Below, one piece after another: positions 37,401-51,560 of a DNA stretch of 64,000 nt. The stretch lies in NCBI GenBank assembly GCA_963277665.1, contig OY728143.1, forward strand, positions 538,380,394-538,444,393. The letters are read 5' to 3'. The translations under genes and the position numbers were made by a program. The notes beneath the pieces are model-generated. The model was not told where the DNA came from. It saw only the letters and a list, made by a program, of their open reading frames with translations, and searched no databases. Position 1 is the stretch's first letter. The number at the start of each line of letters is the position of its first letter. This DNA is from Viscum album. Taxonomy: Eukaryota > Streptophyta > Magnoliopsida > Santalales > Viscaceae.

Positions 37401-40400
37401 CAGTCCACATGAAATCTATCATAGTTAATAGACACTGGGAGAACCAAAAGTAGGATGATGAAACATGTAAACCATATAAAAGAATGAATAATATGTACCC
37501 TCACCTATTTTCAAATATGTATGTAAAACAAAATGTAATTGAATATTTTTATAATATGGGATGAATGTAATTACCTAAGATTTTATGAAGGGAATTTGGC
37601 TTCTTATATGATTGCATATTATTTGGTAATATAGTATTATATAAAAAAACCCCACATAGTGAAATAAAACCTCATTATATAATTAGGAAATTAAATATAG
37701 TGTATAAGTATATCCATATAAATTTATATGTTTAGAATGTTATAAAAAATTAAAAAATAGAACAAAAAAATATTAAAATTACTATATAATCAATCCCAAA
37801 AATGATGGAACTGAAAAAATATATAGAAATAGACCAAAAAATTAGTAATGAAATATTAATTTTTAAATTAAAATATTTATAGCCGTTATATAGAGTAGTA
37901 ATGAATGATGAATGGATAAAATGAATTTTATTAATTCAATTTAGAGAATCAACATAAATTTTATAAATCTGATGGTTGGAAAATTAATCACACTATTACA
38001 GTGTTAATCCAAACAATAAGACAAATAAATACGATAATAAAAATATCCTAATGTATGGATGTTTAAAATTTAATTCATTTATATTATTAAACATATATAT
38101 TTCATATTTTTTTAAATATATAATAAAATATATATTTTAACAACAATAAAATTAGTGTTCAAATTTATTTAAAACATAAATGGTTTATTTCTTAAAATTG
38201 TATTTATTTATTTGATATATTTTTATAAAACAAATTCATATAGAATTATAATAATAATATAATTTCTTGATACAATAATTAATTTTTATAAGGGCCTTAA
38301 AATATAGGATAATATTAAATTTTTTATTAATAAAAAATGATTTCCATTAAAAAAAATTCTTTAAAGTATATAAATATTATTTTAAAATAACGGCTTTAAT
38401 ATTGGGACATTATATGTCAAATTATTATTTTATAGATTTTTGTATCTTTCTAAACAAGATAAATGTTTTATAATACTATTTTTTTGTTTCTAAAATTTTT
38501 TAATTCGAATTATAATGAAAATATATCAATATATGTCAATGAATAATGTTAATGGACATCAATATTCCCTAGAAAGAATAAAATACTATATATAGGAATA
38601 AGACTCATTGCAATTGATTATGTAAATCCATAATAATATAAAAGTGAAAATATTTTTCTAAATCACACATTTCCTCCCATTATTAATATCACCACTCACC
38701 AACTCTTCTCTAAAAAAATATCAATTACTTATGTTAAAAAAACACTTCAAAATTCACTCCTCGAATATCACTGTGTTTAGAGAATATATTATTTATATTA
38801 AAAGAATTTTGATTTTTCATTAAGTAATATTGAATATAAGTCAACCAAACGTAGATTTAAATTCTAAATTAAACATCATTCCATTTTATTTATATCATAC
38901 CTCCCAATATGTTTTCCATTCACTATTAATCACTAAAAATAGTATAATAAATATAGTAATATCTGATTATTACGGTTTAATATCCATCTTTATCCCACCC
39001 TTCTTTAGACTCTTAATAGAAATTATTTTCAACAATATGGTTGGTTCACTGCCTCCAAAACAATGTACTTTTTTTCATGACAATTTTCATAGAAGGTATA
39101 AATGCCATTAATACAATTGAAAATGAGAAAATATATTTTATATATTTTATTGTGGGTGAATATATTTCAAAATTATTAAATAAAAATAATGTATATAATT
39201 AAGGTTGTATAAGTTACATAAATGAAAATTTTTGAAAAAAATAACATCTATAATGAACAAATCATCTCTCTGTCTAAAAAAATGTCTAATTTGGAGTCAT
39301 CTAAACACTAAATGGATTGTAATTTTGTTAAATTTTAGTTATTGAGATTTAGTATCATTGAAATTTTATTAAATGAAAATAATATAATTATATAATTTCA
39401 AATATTAATAATAATTCCCAAAATAAGTCATTAATTATTCTAGAAATTATTATCATGTATAGAATGAATCAAGATGCAATGAAAAGGATCCCTCCATACC
39501 ACCCTGTTTTTTGGAAATGTTTTATCTATTTCTATGTGAAATTATGTCATCCTTTTTAGTTATATAATTTTTTCAATATTCTATTTATACATATCATAAA
39601 TTTATACTTACCAAATTCTGCCATGATTTTTGGTAGATTTATATTACTTATGATAATTTCTCATATGACAACATTAAAATTAAACATAGTTTAGTGGGCC
39701 ATTTATATATTTCAATAATTTTTTTTGAGACACTTTTAATTACATTATTATAATTCAATATTTAATTCAACAATGAAAAATATACATGATAACCATTCAG
39801 GTTTCCCACTAGATTTCCTGAAAAATATTGTTAATTATTTATTCATATTGTTATAACATATAAATTAAAATAAAATTTTGAAGCTTAATTTTTTACCCAA
39901 TAAAATATGATTTCTCATTACATTTTTTGAATTGAATAAAATATGAGGCCTATGATTATCTATTAAGATATGAATTCAGAAAATAATTAATTTCTTATTT
40001 TATTTGAAATAATATTTAAATGTATTTTTAATTGGATATGAGTAATGATTAGGCAACCCAATTATTTAGATGTGTAATTGTTAGTACATTAATTTAAGTA
40101 ATTTTTTTTAAAATTAAATCAAATATATGTTATCATTGGTGAAGATAGATAGTTCTACAATGTATTATATAATGGTTATTTTTCATGAGATGATATATAA
40201 GAAATTTTGTTGTAAACACAATCAATTATTAGACTCTATCAACAAGGTGATGTTGTCATAGTTGATATGTACTACTTATTCTTATTCCATGTTTTGTGTT
40301 GCTTCTTGATTAAGATATATACCTGATATTATCAATACATGTTCATCAAATTAATCAACTATATAATTATTCTTGCGCATTTTCATTTTTGAAATATTTT

Positions 40401-41019
40401 TATTCATTTTAACTTATATGATATTGTTTTTTTCATTTTTATTCCCATAAAAGTTTTTAGTTCATTAAAATGAATAATCCTGAGTCATTTCATATCAATC
40501 ATGATGAAAGGAATTATTTATAACTCAAAAAAACAATATTAACAAGTTTTGGTCTATTTCCAACATAATAATAGAATAACACTTACAGAACCATTACAAT
40601 TTGATTTATCATAAAGTTAAATTCCAATATAATTAACTAAAGAACATATAAATTATCAAAATCATTAGAGAATTATCTTAGCTCACACATAATATAAGAT
40701 ATACTAGGCTCAATAGACACTGTATAGGACCACCCATCATATAAGATATATTTATCTCACACAATGAAATTTCGGATCACCCATTATCAGTAATAATTTT
40801 TTAATATCATTTATGAATAAAATTTTTAAAATATTTCACTTTCGAACATGATAATAATAACATCTCAATCACTTCTTCATTCAAGCATGAAATAGAAACA
40901 TGTTCCACTATAATCTATTTGAAAGATCATTAACCCATGTCAGAGAAATAGTTTCCTTAAAACATCTTTGACACATTATTATCATTTGGGGAAGTAGTGC
41001 TTTATTTCAATATACTTTT

Positions 41020-42700
41020 AGAAAAAAATTAAAACATCTAGAGAAAGGATAAGGATGCTATAATTATAAATTATACCCAATACTGATCCATCCTGGATAC
41101 CCTAGTAACCTGATACCTAATCTGGAAGAAACATAGGTCGAAGGGAATTCCTATCCCCTACATGTTAAAAAATATCTTTGAGAATCAAACATGAAAATAC
41201 ATGGAAAACAATTTCCACATAAAAAATAGAAGAAACAGTTACATATGTTTATTCTTAAAAGAAACATTCAAAAGAGACACTACTATAGAAAAAATAGGAA
41301 TATAAAAAACTAAAAAATTTCATCATTAATGTACCAAAACTGTCAAGATAAAGATAAAAAATTCAAATATATATTCACTTCATTACAAAATAGTCAAGAA
41401 CATCCACCTCTATAAAGAGGATATTTCACTTTACTTTAACTTGGTCAAAAAAATTCTAAAAATTCCATAAAGAAAAATTTGGGTTTGGGATAAAAACCTA
41501 GTAAGTTATCACCAAATATTCCATAATAATATTAAATAAAATGAATAAAATATAATTTTTCAATTTGAAATAAAACAAGTATAATAGTACAATTTCATAT
41601 TTAGTAAAGAAATGGTTTTTATTTCAAAAGATGGAAGCATATCAAAAAATAGATTAATAAATATTTTATATAACACCTTTTATATAAATCAATGGAAATG
41701 AATAAGAAAATTCATTATAAAGGATATATATATATATATATATATTAAAGAAACATCTCATAACACCCAAATATAAGGGAAAATTACATCCTCTTCCACT
41801 TAAGGGAAAAATACATCCAATACAACATAAAGAATAATTATATCAACAACATCATATTGAAAAATTATTTTCACCCCCACATAGGGAAAAATTATTTAAA
41901 CTATATTAATTTAAAATTCAATCAATTAAACTAGATATATTTTATTTAAAAAGTCATTAAAAATTCAATTTCCCTATTCCTATATAAATATTCCAATTCT
42001 GTTTTAAAACCAAATAATGTATTTTTATCATTTCATGCATTTCAATAAAAAACCAATACTATGTTCTACATAATAAACATAATCCATATTTTATTTAAAT
42101 TTTCATATATATATATATATATTTCATTTTCCAAATAACATCCCAAATTCAAATTCCATTTACATTCATAGTTTTCCCAAATAACCATACCAAATAAATT
42201 GTCATTATAATTAACATCTAATTGTTATTTTACAATTCAAATGGATGAAATTTAATTTAAAACATGAAAATAACGGAATTTTAACTTTTAATAACTCATT
42301 TGAACAACCTACCATTATCACTATGTTCATGTAATTCAACACATGTAGTGAGATTTGCTAATGATGAATGATAAAAATGGATATTAAGGAATGAAACATA
42401 GATTCAAGATATAAAACAACATAATTGAGATCCATTAAATAAATAATTATCCAAAAAACCCTATTTTTGAAACAAATAGGGAGTAGGAGGGAAAGAAAGG
42501 GATAAGATCAGTAATCAAAGAAGGATCAAACACAATTTTTCATGATTCCATCCACCAAGGAAAATATTTAACCGATAAAAAATGCTTCTTAGAAGACTCA
42601 AGGACCTAGGAATTATTGTATAACTATGTTATGTTTTTTTTGGGATGTGGAAAAGTTATGTGTGAAATATTTAATTAATTTATTAAAAAAAATGAATCTT
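41020..42700. repeat. Direct repeat R1 of element D, unit 2
   Basis: Landmarks shared with R2 at 47,869-49,480: GAAGAAACAGTTACATAT (41,229) against GAAGAAATATTTACATAT (48,018), the phrase ACCAAAACTGTCAAGAT (41,333) against ACCATAACTGTCAATAT (48,123), and the CACCCCC ladder (41,760-41,900 against 48,545-48,680). It includes two pure TA runs (41,729-41,748 and 42,107-42,121). Confidence 0.55.
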
Positions 42701-44084
42701 CTGTATGGTTGCCAAGGCAGGTCCACACAGTTAGAAATAATGTACAACATAACTATGTGACTATATGATGGGTTGTATGTTTTATACATAGTGAGAGCAT
42801 AGTTTTTCAAACTGTGTATGATCCATGAAAGCCCCACCATATGGGTTCTCACAGTGTAATCATATTGTTCGTATGATTTCGGAAAATCATGTTCCAACCG
42901 TGCACATGAAATAAAAATCCAAAATTTTCTAATTTCCTCAATAAACCACCACAAACATATCAAATCAAAATAATAAATAAAATGGTTTTTCTAGAAGTAC
43001 CTAAAACTAGTTACTATAGGATACAACCTCATCGCCATATAATATTTTTTGTCCCTAAAAACACTATAAGTAAGATTACTTCTGAAAAAGATTAGGAAAC
43101 TGCTCTTCTAATAATTACTATCTGTGATATATATAATGAGTAGAATAACAATTATACTATAACACTTGATCCAAAGGTATCATCTTCCCACAAAGTACAT
43201 TATTCTTAGAAACTAAAATCATTAATGGATGTTCGGTCACAAGTAAATTAGGACCAATGTTAATATTAATCCAACTCATATGACAACATTGATCATAATG
43301 ATACTTTTATATCTATGATACATGGAAGATATTATATATTGAATTAAATTTTTTTTAATTGTTATAAATATTAATAAACATTACCCACCTTCTAAAAATC
43401 CTCAAAAGGTCCTAGAAAATGATGAGAATGAGTAATATTCCTCTCAAGACTTTAATGTCCCAAATGAGGATAATAATTCTGGAACACCCCATTACTAACA
43501 TAAATGTCCAGTGGTCTGTTAAGAAAATTAGAATAATATTTATACTATCTATGTTCCATCAAAATCCTTTGATTGATTAATAGAGTGAATATTGTCATCT
43601 CTTGAACCATGCACCATCTTAATAAAGAACATTCACTGATCTATAACAAAAATATTGGAGATTTACAAGCATTACTAGACTTGACCTGAAAAATAGAAAA
43701 ACTAATAAAGAACTGCTAACTGTAATAATTTTACAACTCAACTAGTCATTAATTGACATTCGACGCTCCTCCAATATTGTGGATGCATGGATGATTAATA
43801 TCCTTATAAATATATATATATTCATATCTATCAGTCTGTCAGTCTATTGATGGTATATCATAGTCAAAAAAACTATGATCATATTAACTCTTAAATGAAT
43901 CTTCAAATGTGAGATTTAAAATGGGGATATCTATCACAGACTAAAATATATGGATCTACAAGAATGAAAATAATTTCTATCCTATATAGTCCTAACAACT
44001 ACTCAAATTTGGTTGTATCTTTTATGTGTAAGCATAATCTAAATTGGTCATCCTATCTTTCCAAAATCATATCAAATTATTATT

Positions 44085-44180
44085 TTTATGTGTATGAGGA
44101 AACCAAAACAAATTTTCTATTTATATCTCACGCTTCCTCTATTGTTGGATCCAGAAGTGTATATTGTAATCCCCATGGTC
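44085..44180 (-). pseudogene. Integrase C-terminal remnant, element D unit 2
   Basis: The minus strand reads PWGLQYTLLDPTIEEA, then a stop, DINRKFVLVS. This resembles the Ty3/gypsy integrase end IPLVKVLW....VEEATWE.E..M..KYP.LF. The downstream LCLHIKDTTKFE is like the KFEDE stretch common at the end of these polyproteins. Confidence 0.5.
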
Positions 44181-45329
44181 TTTTCTTCTCATCAATGACT
44201 TGATGGAAAGAATATCATCGTGAAGAAAAATAATTCATGTCTTATATCATACCTAGGAACTAGAATCATCACCAAATGTAATAATTTTTATTTATTTCTG
44301 GGCGGACTAACAATTAAGAAATATAGAAGTTCCCAGTCACATATTTTCTCATTTGATAGAAAACAAATTAATCATTTCTAAAAAACTAACACGTACTCTA
44401 TAGAGAAATACCACTCAATGAAGGTCTCCCCAGCCATAAACAGAGTCACTAATGCTACAAAATTCATCATCAATCTGGTGTTCTTAAAAAACATCTCCGG
44501 AATATCCAATGTCAACTGTACACAAGAAAATCCAACTTCATCCACAATTACATAAACTCTAATATTCCAATATAATAATATATCTGTAATGTTAAACTAT
44601 TTGGATTATGCATTCATGGAATGGGTTAGCAGTTTCCTACTCATCACATTAGTAATGAAATTCGCTTTCCCTAGGGTATAGGCCATGTCAAAGTTAAAAT
44701 ATTATATATAATATAATCAACTACTCATAATGATATTTATATTCATTGAGAGGGGATATAATTCATGATCTTGTATTAGGATCACATGGTGATATTTTCT
44801 CCATAAAGTTAATGTTTTTGACTATTAAGTAAATGCATTAATATTTCGATTTCACGATCATGGTTCTGGTAATTTATGTCATATATCCTATGATTAAGTT
44901 ATTCATAAATGAAAATAGGATCAACCTACATAATACTACCCCAATACAATCCTAATGCATTATAGAAGGCCATGTAGCCTTTCCGGACCTCTCAAAGAGT
45001 CAACTCTTCTAGAAAAGGTAGATTATGTTTCAACACATAAAATAACTCTATGTTTTTTCATTAAAATAGAACCTCACTCTTATATAAGAGAAAAGTGTCT
45101 TCGAACAAGAAATCATGTATAAATTCATTACAAACCAGTGATACTATATAGCCAATTCCATGAAGCTGAGAATCTCCAAAAACATTACATGACTTCTCTC
45201 ATTCCATAATAGTGTTCAACTTATAACAATCTTCTACGAAACAACATCAGGAAACCACATGTCCTAATAACATAACGTCTTGAATTATGAAAACATAATT
45301 CAATAGCTTAGCATAAAATCAGTGATTTT

Positions 45330-45760
45330 AAAATACTTCCAAAACATCTCTAACATGAATCACATGTTCCTCCCTGGACTTAAAATAAACGAGTACTTCA
45401 TCTAATAAGACCATACTAAATGAATCAAGATAATTGGGGAAGTTATTATTCATAATATATATAAATATATTGGGTTAATTTATTAGGTCAAATGGAATTA
45501 TATGTTACTCATAAAAGGAATACTAGATCTAGAAGGTGGGTTTCTAAATTTTATATTCTTTTATTCTCAACTGGTGATAACTGAATCAATGTTTAATCAT
45601 CTTGATCCACTTATCCACCTCCAACTAGTCCCCATGATCATGAATCCATGGAAATATAATGATGTTTTTTATATTGACCCAATTGAGTTTTCAGTAATCA
45701 ACACAAAAGTTGCATGTTCTATCATCTTTCTTAGGAATGAGAATTAGACCCATCTAATGT
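45330..45760 (-). pseudogene. Reverse transcriptase remnant, element D unit 2
   Basis: The minus-strand translation gives PILIPKKDDRTCNFCVDY, a stop, KLNWVNIKNIIIFPWIHD, then YHQLRIKEYKI, then IPFDLIN and NIFIYIMNNNFPNYLDSF, and finally LLDEVLVYFKSREEHVIHVRD. These match, in order, the Ty3/gypsy RT blocks P..LV.KKDG.WR.C.DYR.LN, YHQI.I, PFGL.NAP.TFQ..MN, and the catalytic YLDDIL.YS.S.EEH. The catalytic DD has become DE and Y is lost. About ten stops or frameshifts. It is the best coding evidence for the identity of element D. Confidence 0.75.
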
Positions 45761-47854
45761 GGCACACATACACATATAAATCCTGTCTATAGATGATATT
45801 TCAATGATGATAAAAATGACTTTATTTTAGTGGTTTTTATATAGTAAGAGGGTATAAACACTTCTTTAGTGTGGAATAGTAAATCAAGAGAAAATTCTAC
45901 CTCTAATAATTGTAAAAAATTTCAAAATTCAGAAGGAAATACAACGGAAATCATAACAAATATTATGGGGTGATCATCCTTATTGTATTTTCACTCCTTG
46001 TAAAATAATAAATAATGTATTTTTTCCACTATATATTGATGAATAGGTTCATATAAACTAGACCATAGGTCCCATTCTCTATACAAAAAATGATACACCC
46101 AATCGAAAACCATAAATGAGGCTTGTCAATGAAAAAAATCATTTCTGAAATTATTATCATTGATCCAATCCATCCTGAAAATGAAAACACAGGGTTTCAT
46201 ATAGATTATATAATAATATGATGATTGATAAATCTCTGTTAAATATATGGAACAAGTAGAACAACAATGAAAATTCCATCACATTATTTCCATGAGTGTT
46301 GTGATATCCATGCGATTATATAAAAGGTTTATAGATTGATTTATCATATTTACAATATGTGTCCAAATGAATTAATGAGATAAACCAATATCAAATAAAT
46401 ATTCTATAACGATGATGATATACTGATGGTGACAGTTGAAATCATTTTGTCACATCTAATTCATCTATTGACTATGTATTGTGTGAACAACCTGTATTCT
46501 AGATGTTTGTGGCTCGAACACCTATGTTCATGAAGAATACTATATCACAGTAACATTTTTATGTGATGATGATACTATGAAACTTCATGGAGTAGAAAAT
46601 AAATGATAGATTATATGATTGTGACCTGATAATTTTCCACAACCACTAATATAGGGTTCCTCAGTGAAAACCTATTTTTACATCACATGATTCCCACTCT
46701 AGAAGAATGTCAATGTGTTTCTTCTAGGAACTACAAGGGGTGTTTATGAACAATAAATTTGAGATCCATATCAAGATTTATTAATCTTATTCATTCCATA
46801 TAATGAACTCAGAAATCTACAATTCTATGAAAATGGAACTCCCCTAATCCCTAGTATTCAATCCATGTCAAGATTTACTATCAAACCAAAATCCAAAACA
46901 TCAATATAAGAAGAGAGTATCAAAAATAAAAATTGAGAATGAATAATATATCCAGGAAAATTATCAGATCATTGAGTATGAATCTTCTCGTTTGATAAAA
47001 TCCAAGGTTAATACATTAAATTATTGAAATATTGGTTATCATATTTTCTCACGGTCCAATTTGTGTACTCTAGTGTGAAAAAATCTGTAGCCTTATCAAA
47101 CATTATATACATTAGATATGATTGGGAAGTTAAAAGAACATGAATTTCCTTCCACTATAATACCTCATTCTTATTTACCTTCAACACAAATTCCCAACAT
47201 GTAATTAGAGGTCTGTATAGATTGGTAGTTTCAAATTTTATCTTGATCACATTATGTGTCTCTAATATATTCAAATTAGATCAATATTTCTCAACAAATT
47301 ATAATCATATTAATGATCATCATATCCTTGTAACAATACTAGAATTTGGAGTAGGATCTCTTGATAAAAACACCATATTTCATATATATGATTTGGTAAA
47401 AAAAGAGATTTTATAGGAATGGCAAAATGTTCTTTTTTGAATAAATGAAAATAATGCACAACGACCAAAATGAAAATATGTTCAACAAGAGTATTTGTTT
47501 CTTGTGATGCATCATAAGAATACACTTATATCCTATTACTATGACTACTCGAAGACATTATGCTACAAAAAATATGAATAAATGAGGACATCGTAAGCTT
47601 ACTCAGTTCAACACCCAATCAAGAGGAAATGGATAATTATTTTGATCATATAGATAATAATTCTTTATACCAATCCATATAAAAATAAATGAAAATAAAT
47701 AACCAAAACTCCATATTCTTTTACCAAACATCCAATTTTGATTTAAGTCTCATTATAATGGGAGATGGTATAAATAAACTTGTAACTACCTAGTATGATA
47801 ATAAAATATTTCTCAAGTTCGTACTAACATCAAGGATGTATTCTTAACCATCAT

Positions 47855-47868
47855 TTTTAATACCACTT
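47855..47868 (-). other. Primer-binding-site remnant, element D unit 2
   Basis: The minus strand reads AGTGGTATTAAAAA, a decayed initiator-Met complement, next to TTTCATGAACC (compare the common LTR edge TGTCATGACCC). It fixes the left edge of the third LTR-like block. Confidence 0.5.
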
Positions 47869-49480
47869 TTTCATGAACCACAACAGATACCATGGTACAG
47901 TAATACCCAATCCATAACTGTCTTACACTGATGGCAATTTCAGATAACAAAATAATGCAAACTAGAACCAAGTAGCATACAATTTAAAATTGGGAATATT
48001 TGTTCTATATAAATTGTGGAAGAAATATTTACATATTGGTATTCTCCATGAAAGAACCCAAAGGACACAACACTAGAGACCAAATAGTTATATAAAAAAC
48101 CAATATTATATATCATTAAAATACCATAACTGTCAATATAAAACCTAATAATCCCAAAGATATCAAAACATCGCATCCAAATGGTCTTGAGCACCCACAT
48201 CTTCCAAGAGGCACTTTCGCTTTACTTCAACCTGGCATTATGAAATTTCCAAACACCCAAAGGGCAATATAGGGTGTGGTTTGAAATCCCTGTAAAATAT
48301 CACCAAGTATTATATAAAAACATTTCATAAGAAATAGACAACATAAATAATTTTTTTAAATATAATTGGCATGGCAGTTAAATTTAATAAATAAAAAATA
48401 TTATTCCATAGAAATGATGAAAAAAATTAAAACCATGGATTAATAATAATTTTAATGAAATAAAATTATATAAATCAAGAGGTTATTTTAACTAATTTCA
48501 CAATAAATGTAATATATATAAATATCAATCAAACAACATGTATCATCCCCATAATAGGTAAAATTACATCCTCTCCCACTTGATTAAAATTTCACCCCTA
48601 TCACTAAAGCGGAATATGTATCAACTCCCACATTAGGTAAAACCACATCCACTCCCAAATTTGTGAAAATTAATATTACTATGATTTAAGGTAAAATTTC
48701 ATAATAAAATTAGAATACAATCATTTTAAAATGCATTACATCATAATTTACCAATGTCAATTCCAATATTCCAATTAAATTTAGAAACTAAATCAATTAT
48801 TTTTAATCATTTCATTTCATTAAAAATAATTCCAATCATTGGGTTTATGATAATAATTTTAATCAAAATTAAATGTAAATAATATAACATATTTAAAATT
48901 TGTAAAAACGTCTATATCACACAATATATTCTATTTCAATTTGAATTGGGAGTTTTCTCAAAATTTCTTACCAAATCAACTAAAATTCAAATTTTCATCA
49001 AAATGGGTTTTAATAAATTAATAGAAGTAAAAATAATTTAAATAAATCAAATAAAGGGATTATTACATGGGTAATATCAATATAACTAGAAAACTAAATC
49101 ATAATGATCACATAACACAACAACAACAATGAGATTTTCCACTATAGAAAAATGGAAAATATGATCAAGTAATCAAAACTAGATTCAATGTCTATTGTAA
49201 TTGATTTTAGATCCATCAAACACTATATGATAAAACTAACTCTATGAAGGGTAGAATGAGAGTGTGGTATAAAAATATTTAGAGAAAATCGCCGCATAGA
49301 GAGGTATTGAATGAGGTACTCTGTCTTTTATTATTTGTTGGAAGTGGTTTGGAGGAACCACAAATAGTCATTGACATCCTCTAAGACCGCTGAATTTTGT
49401 TAAGCCGATGTTAATTTTGATTTAGAGATTAAATGGATTTTATGGAATATTTTAATTAAATTTAAGAAATAAATCATCTA
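47869..49480. repeat. Direct repeat R2 of element D, unit 2
   Basis: Partner of R1 at 41,020-42,700 (6.8 kb away) and of R2 in unit 1 (15.0 kb away). Its similarity to R1 fades after GGAATATTTTAATTAAATTT (49,443-49,462), where the D block continues with the sequence that also follows 34,430. Confidence 0.55.
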
Positions 49481-50889
49481 AAATGAATGATCAATAACCA
49501 TGAATACATAATAAATAATATTCCAGGAAAATAATATCCATGATAGTTGTAAAAAATTTTATTGCAATATTTTAAAACAAATTATTTTAAAAATAGTTTG
49601 CTAAATGAAGTCAAATGTGACCCATTTGAATTTTTTTTGTAAATTTTATTTTAATTCGAATTTAATTATGGTATATGATAATGAAGAGTATCTTTGGTAA
49701 ATAATATATTTTTATAAAATATAATTTTTTAAACATTTTAGAATCATAGATCTAAAAGAGAAAGATATCTAATCAAAATGATATACATGATTAATAACCC
49801 CAATAAAACACATTTTTGTAGTTTTCTTAATCAAAGAAGGAGGGAATGAAAAAATGGGAATCATATCATAAATATTGGTGATGAAAATAAAATATGTTTA
49901 TGAAATTAAGTGAATATGATTTCATTTTGAGGACCCTTGAAAGAAACCAATCACTAAATAAAGGATATTGTATCATAAATCATTTGTGACATTGGGAATT
50001 CATTAATTGTAATCCTCATGGAAGAATAAAATCAATAAAATAATTAAAAATCATGAACATAAGTATTTTCATTATATAAAATTTGAATTTTATTTATGTA
50101 AATATCATAAAATATGTTAGGTATATTCTACAAAACAGTTTCCTAATGAATGGATATTTGACACTAACACAACATACTATTCTTCATATCATTCAATGAA
50201 GAGTTGTTAGATGGTGTGATTTTATGTAAATATTTAAAATTATTAATTTAATGTTGATATATATAACAGAAAAATCATAGTTGAATTTACATATAATTAT
50301 ATCATATGGAGTAAATGATGAAGTGTTTTTACCCAATTGAAGAAAAATGTGTTATGAAACCCTTTACCACACAGTAAAATTCATGACCAATACCATTGTA
50401 TATAATTACTAAAATTGAATCTTATAACATGAATAGATATTAAGTATTAATTATATAACATGTAAATTTTGAATCATATACACCACTCATTTTAAATAGG
50501 TTATGAATATGTCATACATCTCATAGTAATAAAATCAATGTGAGAAAAATCGTTACTTGATTCTAGATATTTCGTGTGTGTCCTTTAATACTCAGGTGAT
50601 AAGGTCATATTAGTTAGATTATTTATTAAGAATCCAATTCTTGTTTAATATCATATAATGAAATCTTTAATTTTTATTAATTTTAGTTACATATTATAAT
50701 ACTAAATTATGTATGTCCTTGTCCAATTTTTTTAGGATGTTTGGTTCAATGATTCCAAATTGATTCTATGTATCATTCATGCTGAAAGTGGAAGTTATCT
50801 ACGAATACATAGAATAATAATCGAGAAATAGTTATATGATTTATTAATCAATTATTCATTCAAACCAAATCATTAATGATGGTTTTGAA

Positions 50890-51530
50890 AAATGAACTAC
50901 ATTATGGCCATGGAGACTATATATCATACATACGCACGAGTAACATTTCCATTTTTCAATGATCAAAATAGAATAATGTTTGTATTAAATTTTATTTTAA
51001 TAATGATAATAATATCATAAATAACATATTAATTATTTGAGTATACTTATATATATCATCTATGTGATTTACTGATGAAAATGTGTCGAATCACATTATA
51101 AAGGGGGTAGTCCACATGTACCCATAAATGATGTTTTTCATTTTTATCTTTTATAAATAAAATGATATATTACCTATTCATAATTATACTTAATTAATGA
51201 ATTTTAAAATTATTTTCAATATAACATATATTCATTAAAAATATTCATTATAACCTTCCATGAATTGTGTTAGTGAAAATTCAATCACATCGCATAGTGA
51301 GGGGGAAGTTCTTCGTATACACGAGCAACATTATAAAATCTCCCATGGAACGAGAATTGAAAAAGGAATATATGATATATTATTTAAAAAAGTTTAACTT
51401 CATTAAAAATATCATAAAAATATTTTTAATATATCATAGTATAATGATATGATATGTGTTATATAAAACCAATGACATAGGTCCACGGGTTAGTAGTTCT
51501 CCGTACCCAGAATTGATATTTATCTATACC
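50890..51530. repeat. About 195-bp tandem repeat in the third D block
   Basis: Related phrases occur at about 50,908 (ATGGAGACTATATATCATAC), 51,105 (GGTAGTCCACATGTACCC), 51,300 (GGGAAGTTCTTCGTATACAC) and 51,494 (TAGTAGTTCTCCGTACCC), spaced 197, 195 and 194 bp. In element C the first two sit exactly 197 bp apart (21,147 and 21,344). The other D blocks appear to have two copies only. Confidence 0.5.
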
Positions 51531-51560
51531 ACATTATAGAATTGGATACACATTTAGTTT

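Larger units (their letters stand above)
32879..42916 (-). mobile_element. Element D, complete LTR-like block (about 10 kb)
   Basis: It is bounded on the left by a Met-type PBS remnant and on the right by a sequence like the inverted left edge (CACATGAAATAAAAA, 42,903-42,917), followed by internal sequence with integrase and RT remnants. It shares order and landmarks with 1-9,914 over its right-hand 8.5 kb and with 47,869-51.1 kb over its left-hand 3.2 kb. The two partial blocks together thus confirm the whole unit. Central landmarks (the spaced GTAGTCC motif near 36,103) match the C LTR, where they lie at corresponding places in a 4.45-kb LTR. No coding sequence was recognised inside. An alternative is that only the R1/R2 repeats (about 1.5 kb) are LTRs and the 6.5 kb between them is a spacer that was duplicated along with the element. 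Confidence 0.5.
42917..47868 (-). mobile_element. Element D internal region, unit 2 (uninterrupted)
   Basis: Coding order on the minus strand runs right to left: PBS at 47,855, an expected gag/protease zone (45,800-47,850) with no motif left, RT (45,330-45,760) and integrase end (44,085-44,180). The RT-to-integrase spacing (about 1.2 kb) is shorter than in an intact element, so RNase H and part of integrase are probably deleted. Because unit 1 carries element B here, this copy serves as the empty-site reference for that insertion. Confidence 0.6.
47869..51560 (-). mobile_element. Element D, third LTR-like block (partial)
   Basis: It follows 32,879-36,110 for 3.2 kb: GTGACCCATTTGAA (49,618) against GTGAACCATTTGAT (34,621), and CATCTATGTGATTTACTGATG (51,057) against 36,055. 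After the GTAGTCCACATGTAC landmark (51,105) it continues only with two further copies of the roughly 195-bp repeat, and the match then ends. The rest of the block is not present in the window. Confidence 0.5.

Noticed and set aside
41729..41748. TA microsatellites here and at 42,107 and 52,868
   Set aside because: Ordinary simple repeats in AT-rich DNA. Not informative by themselves.
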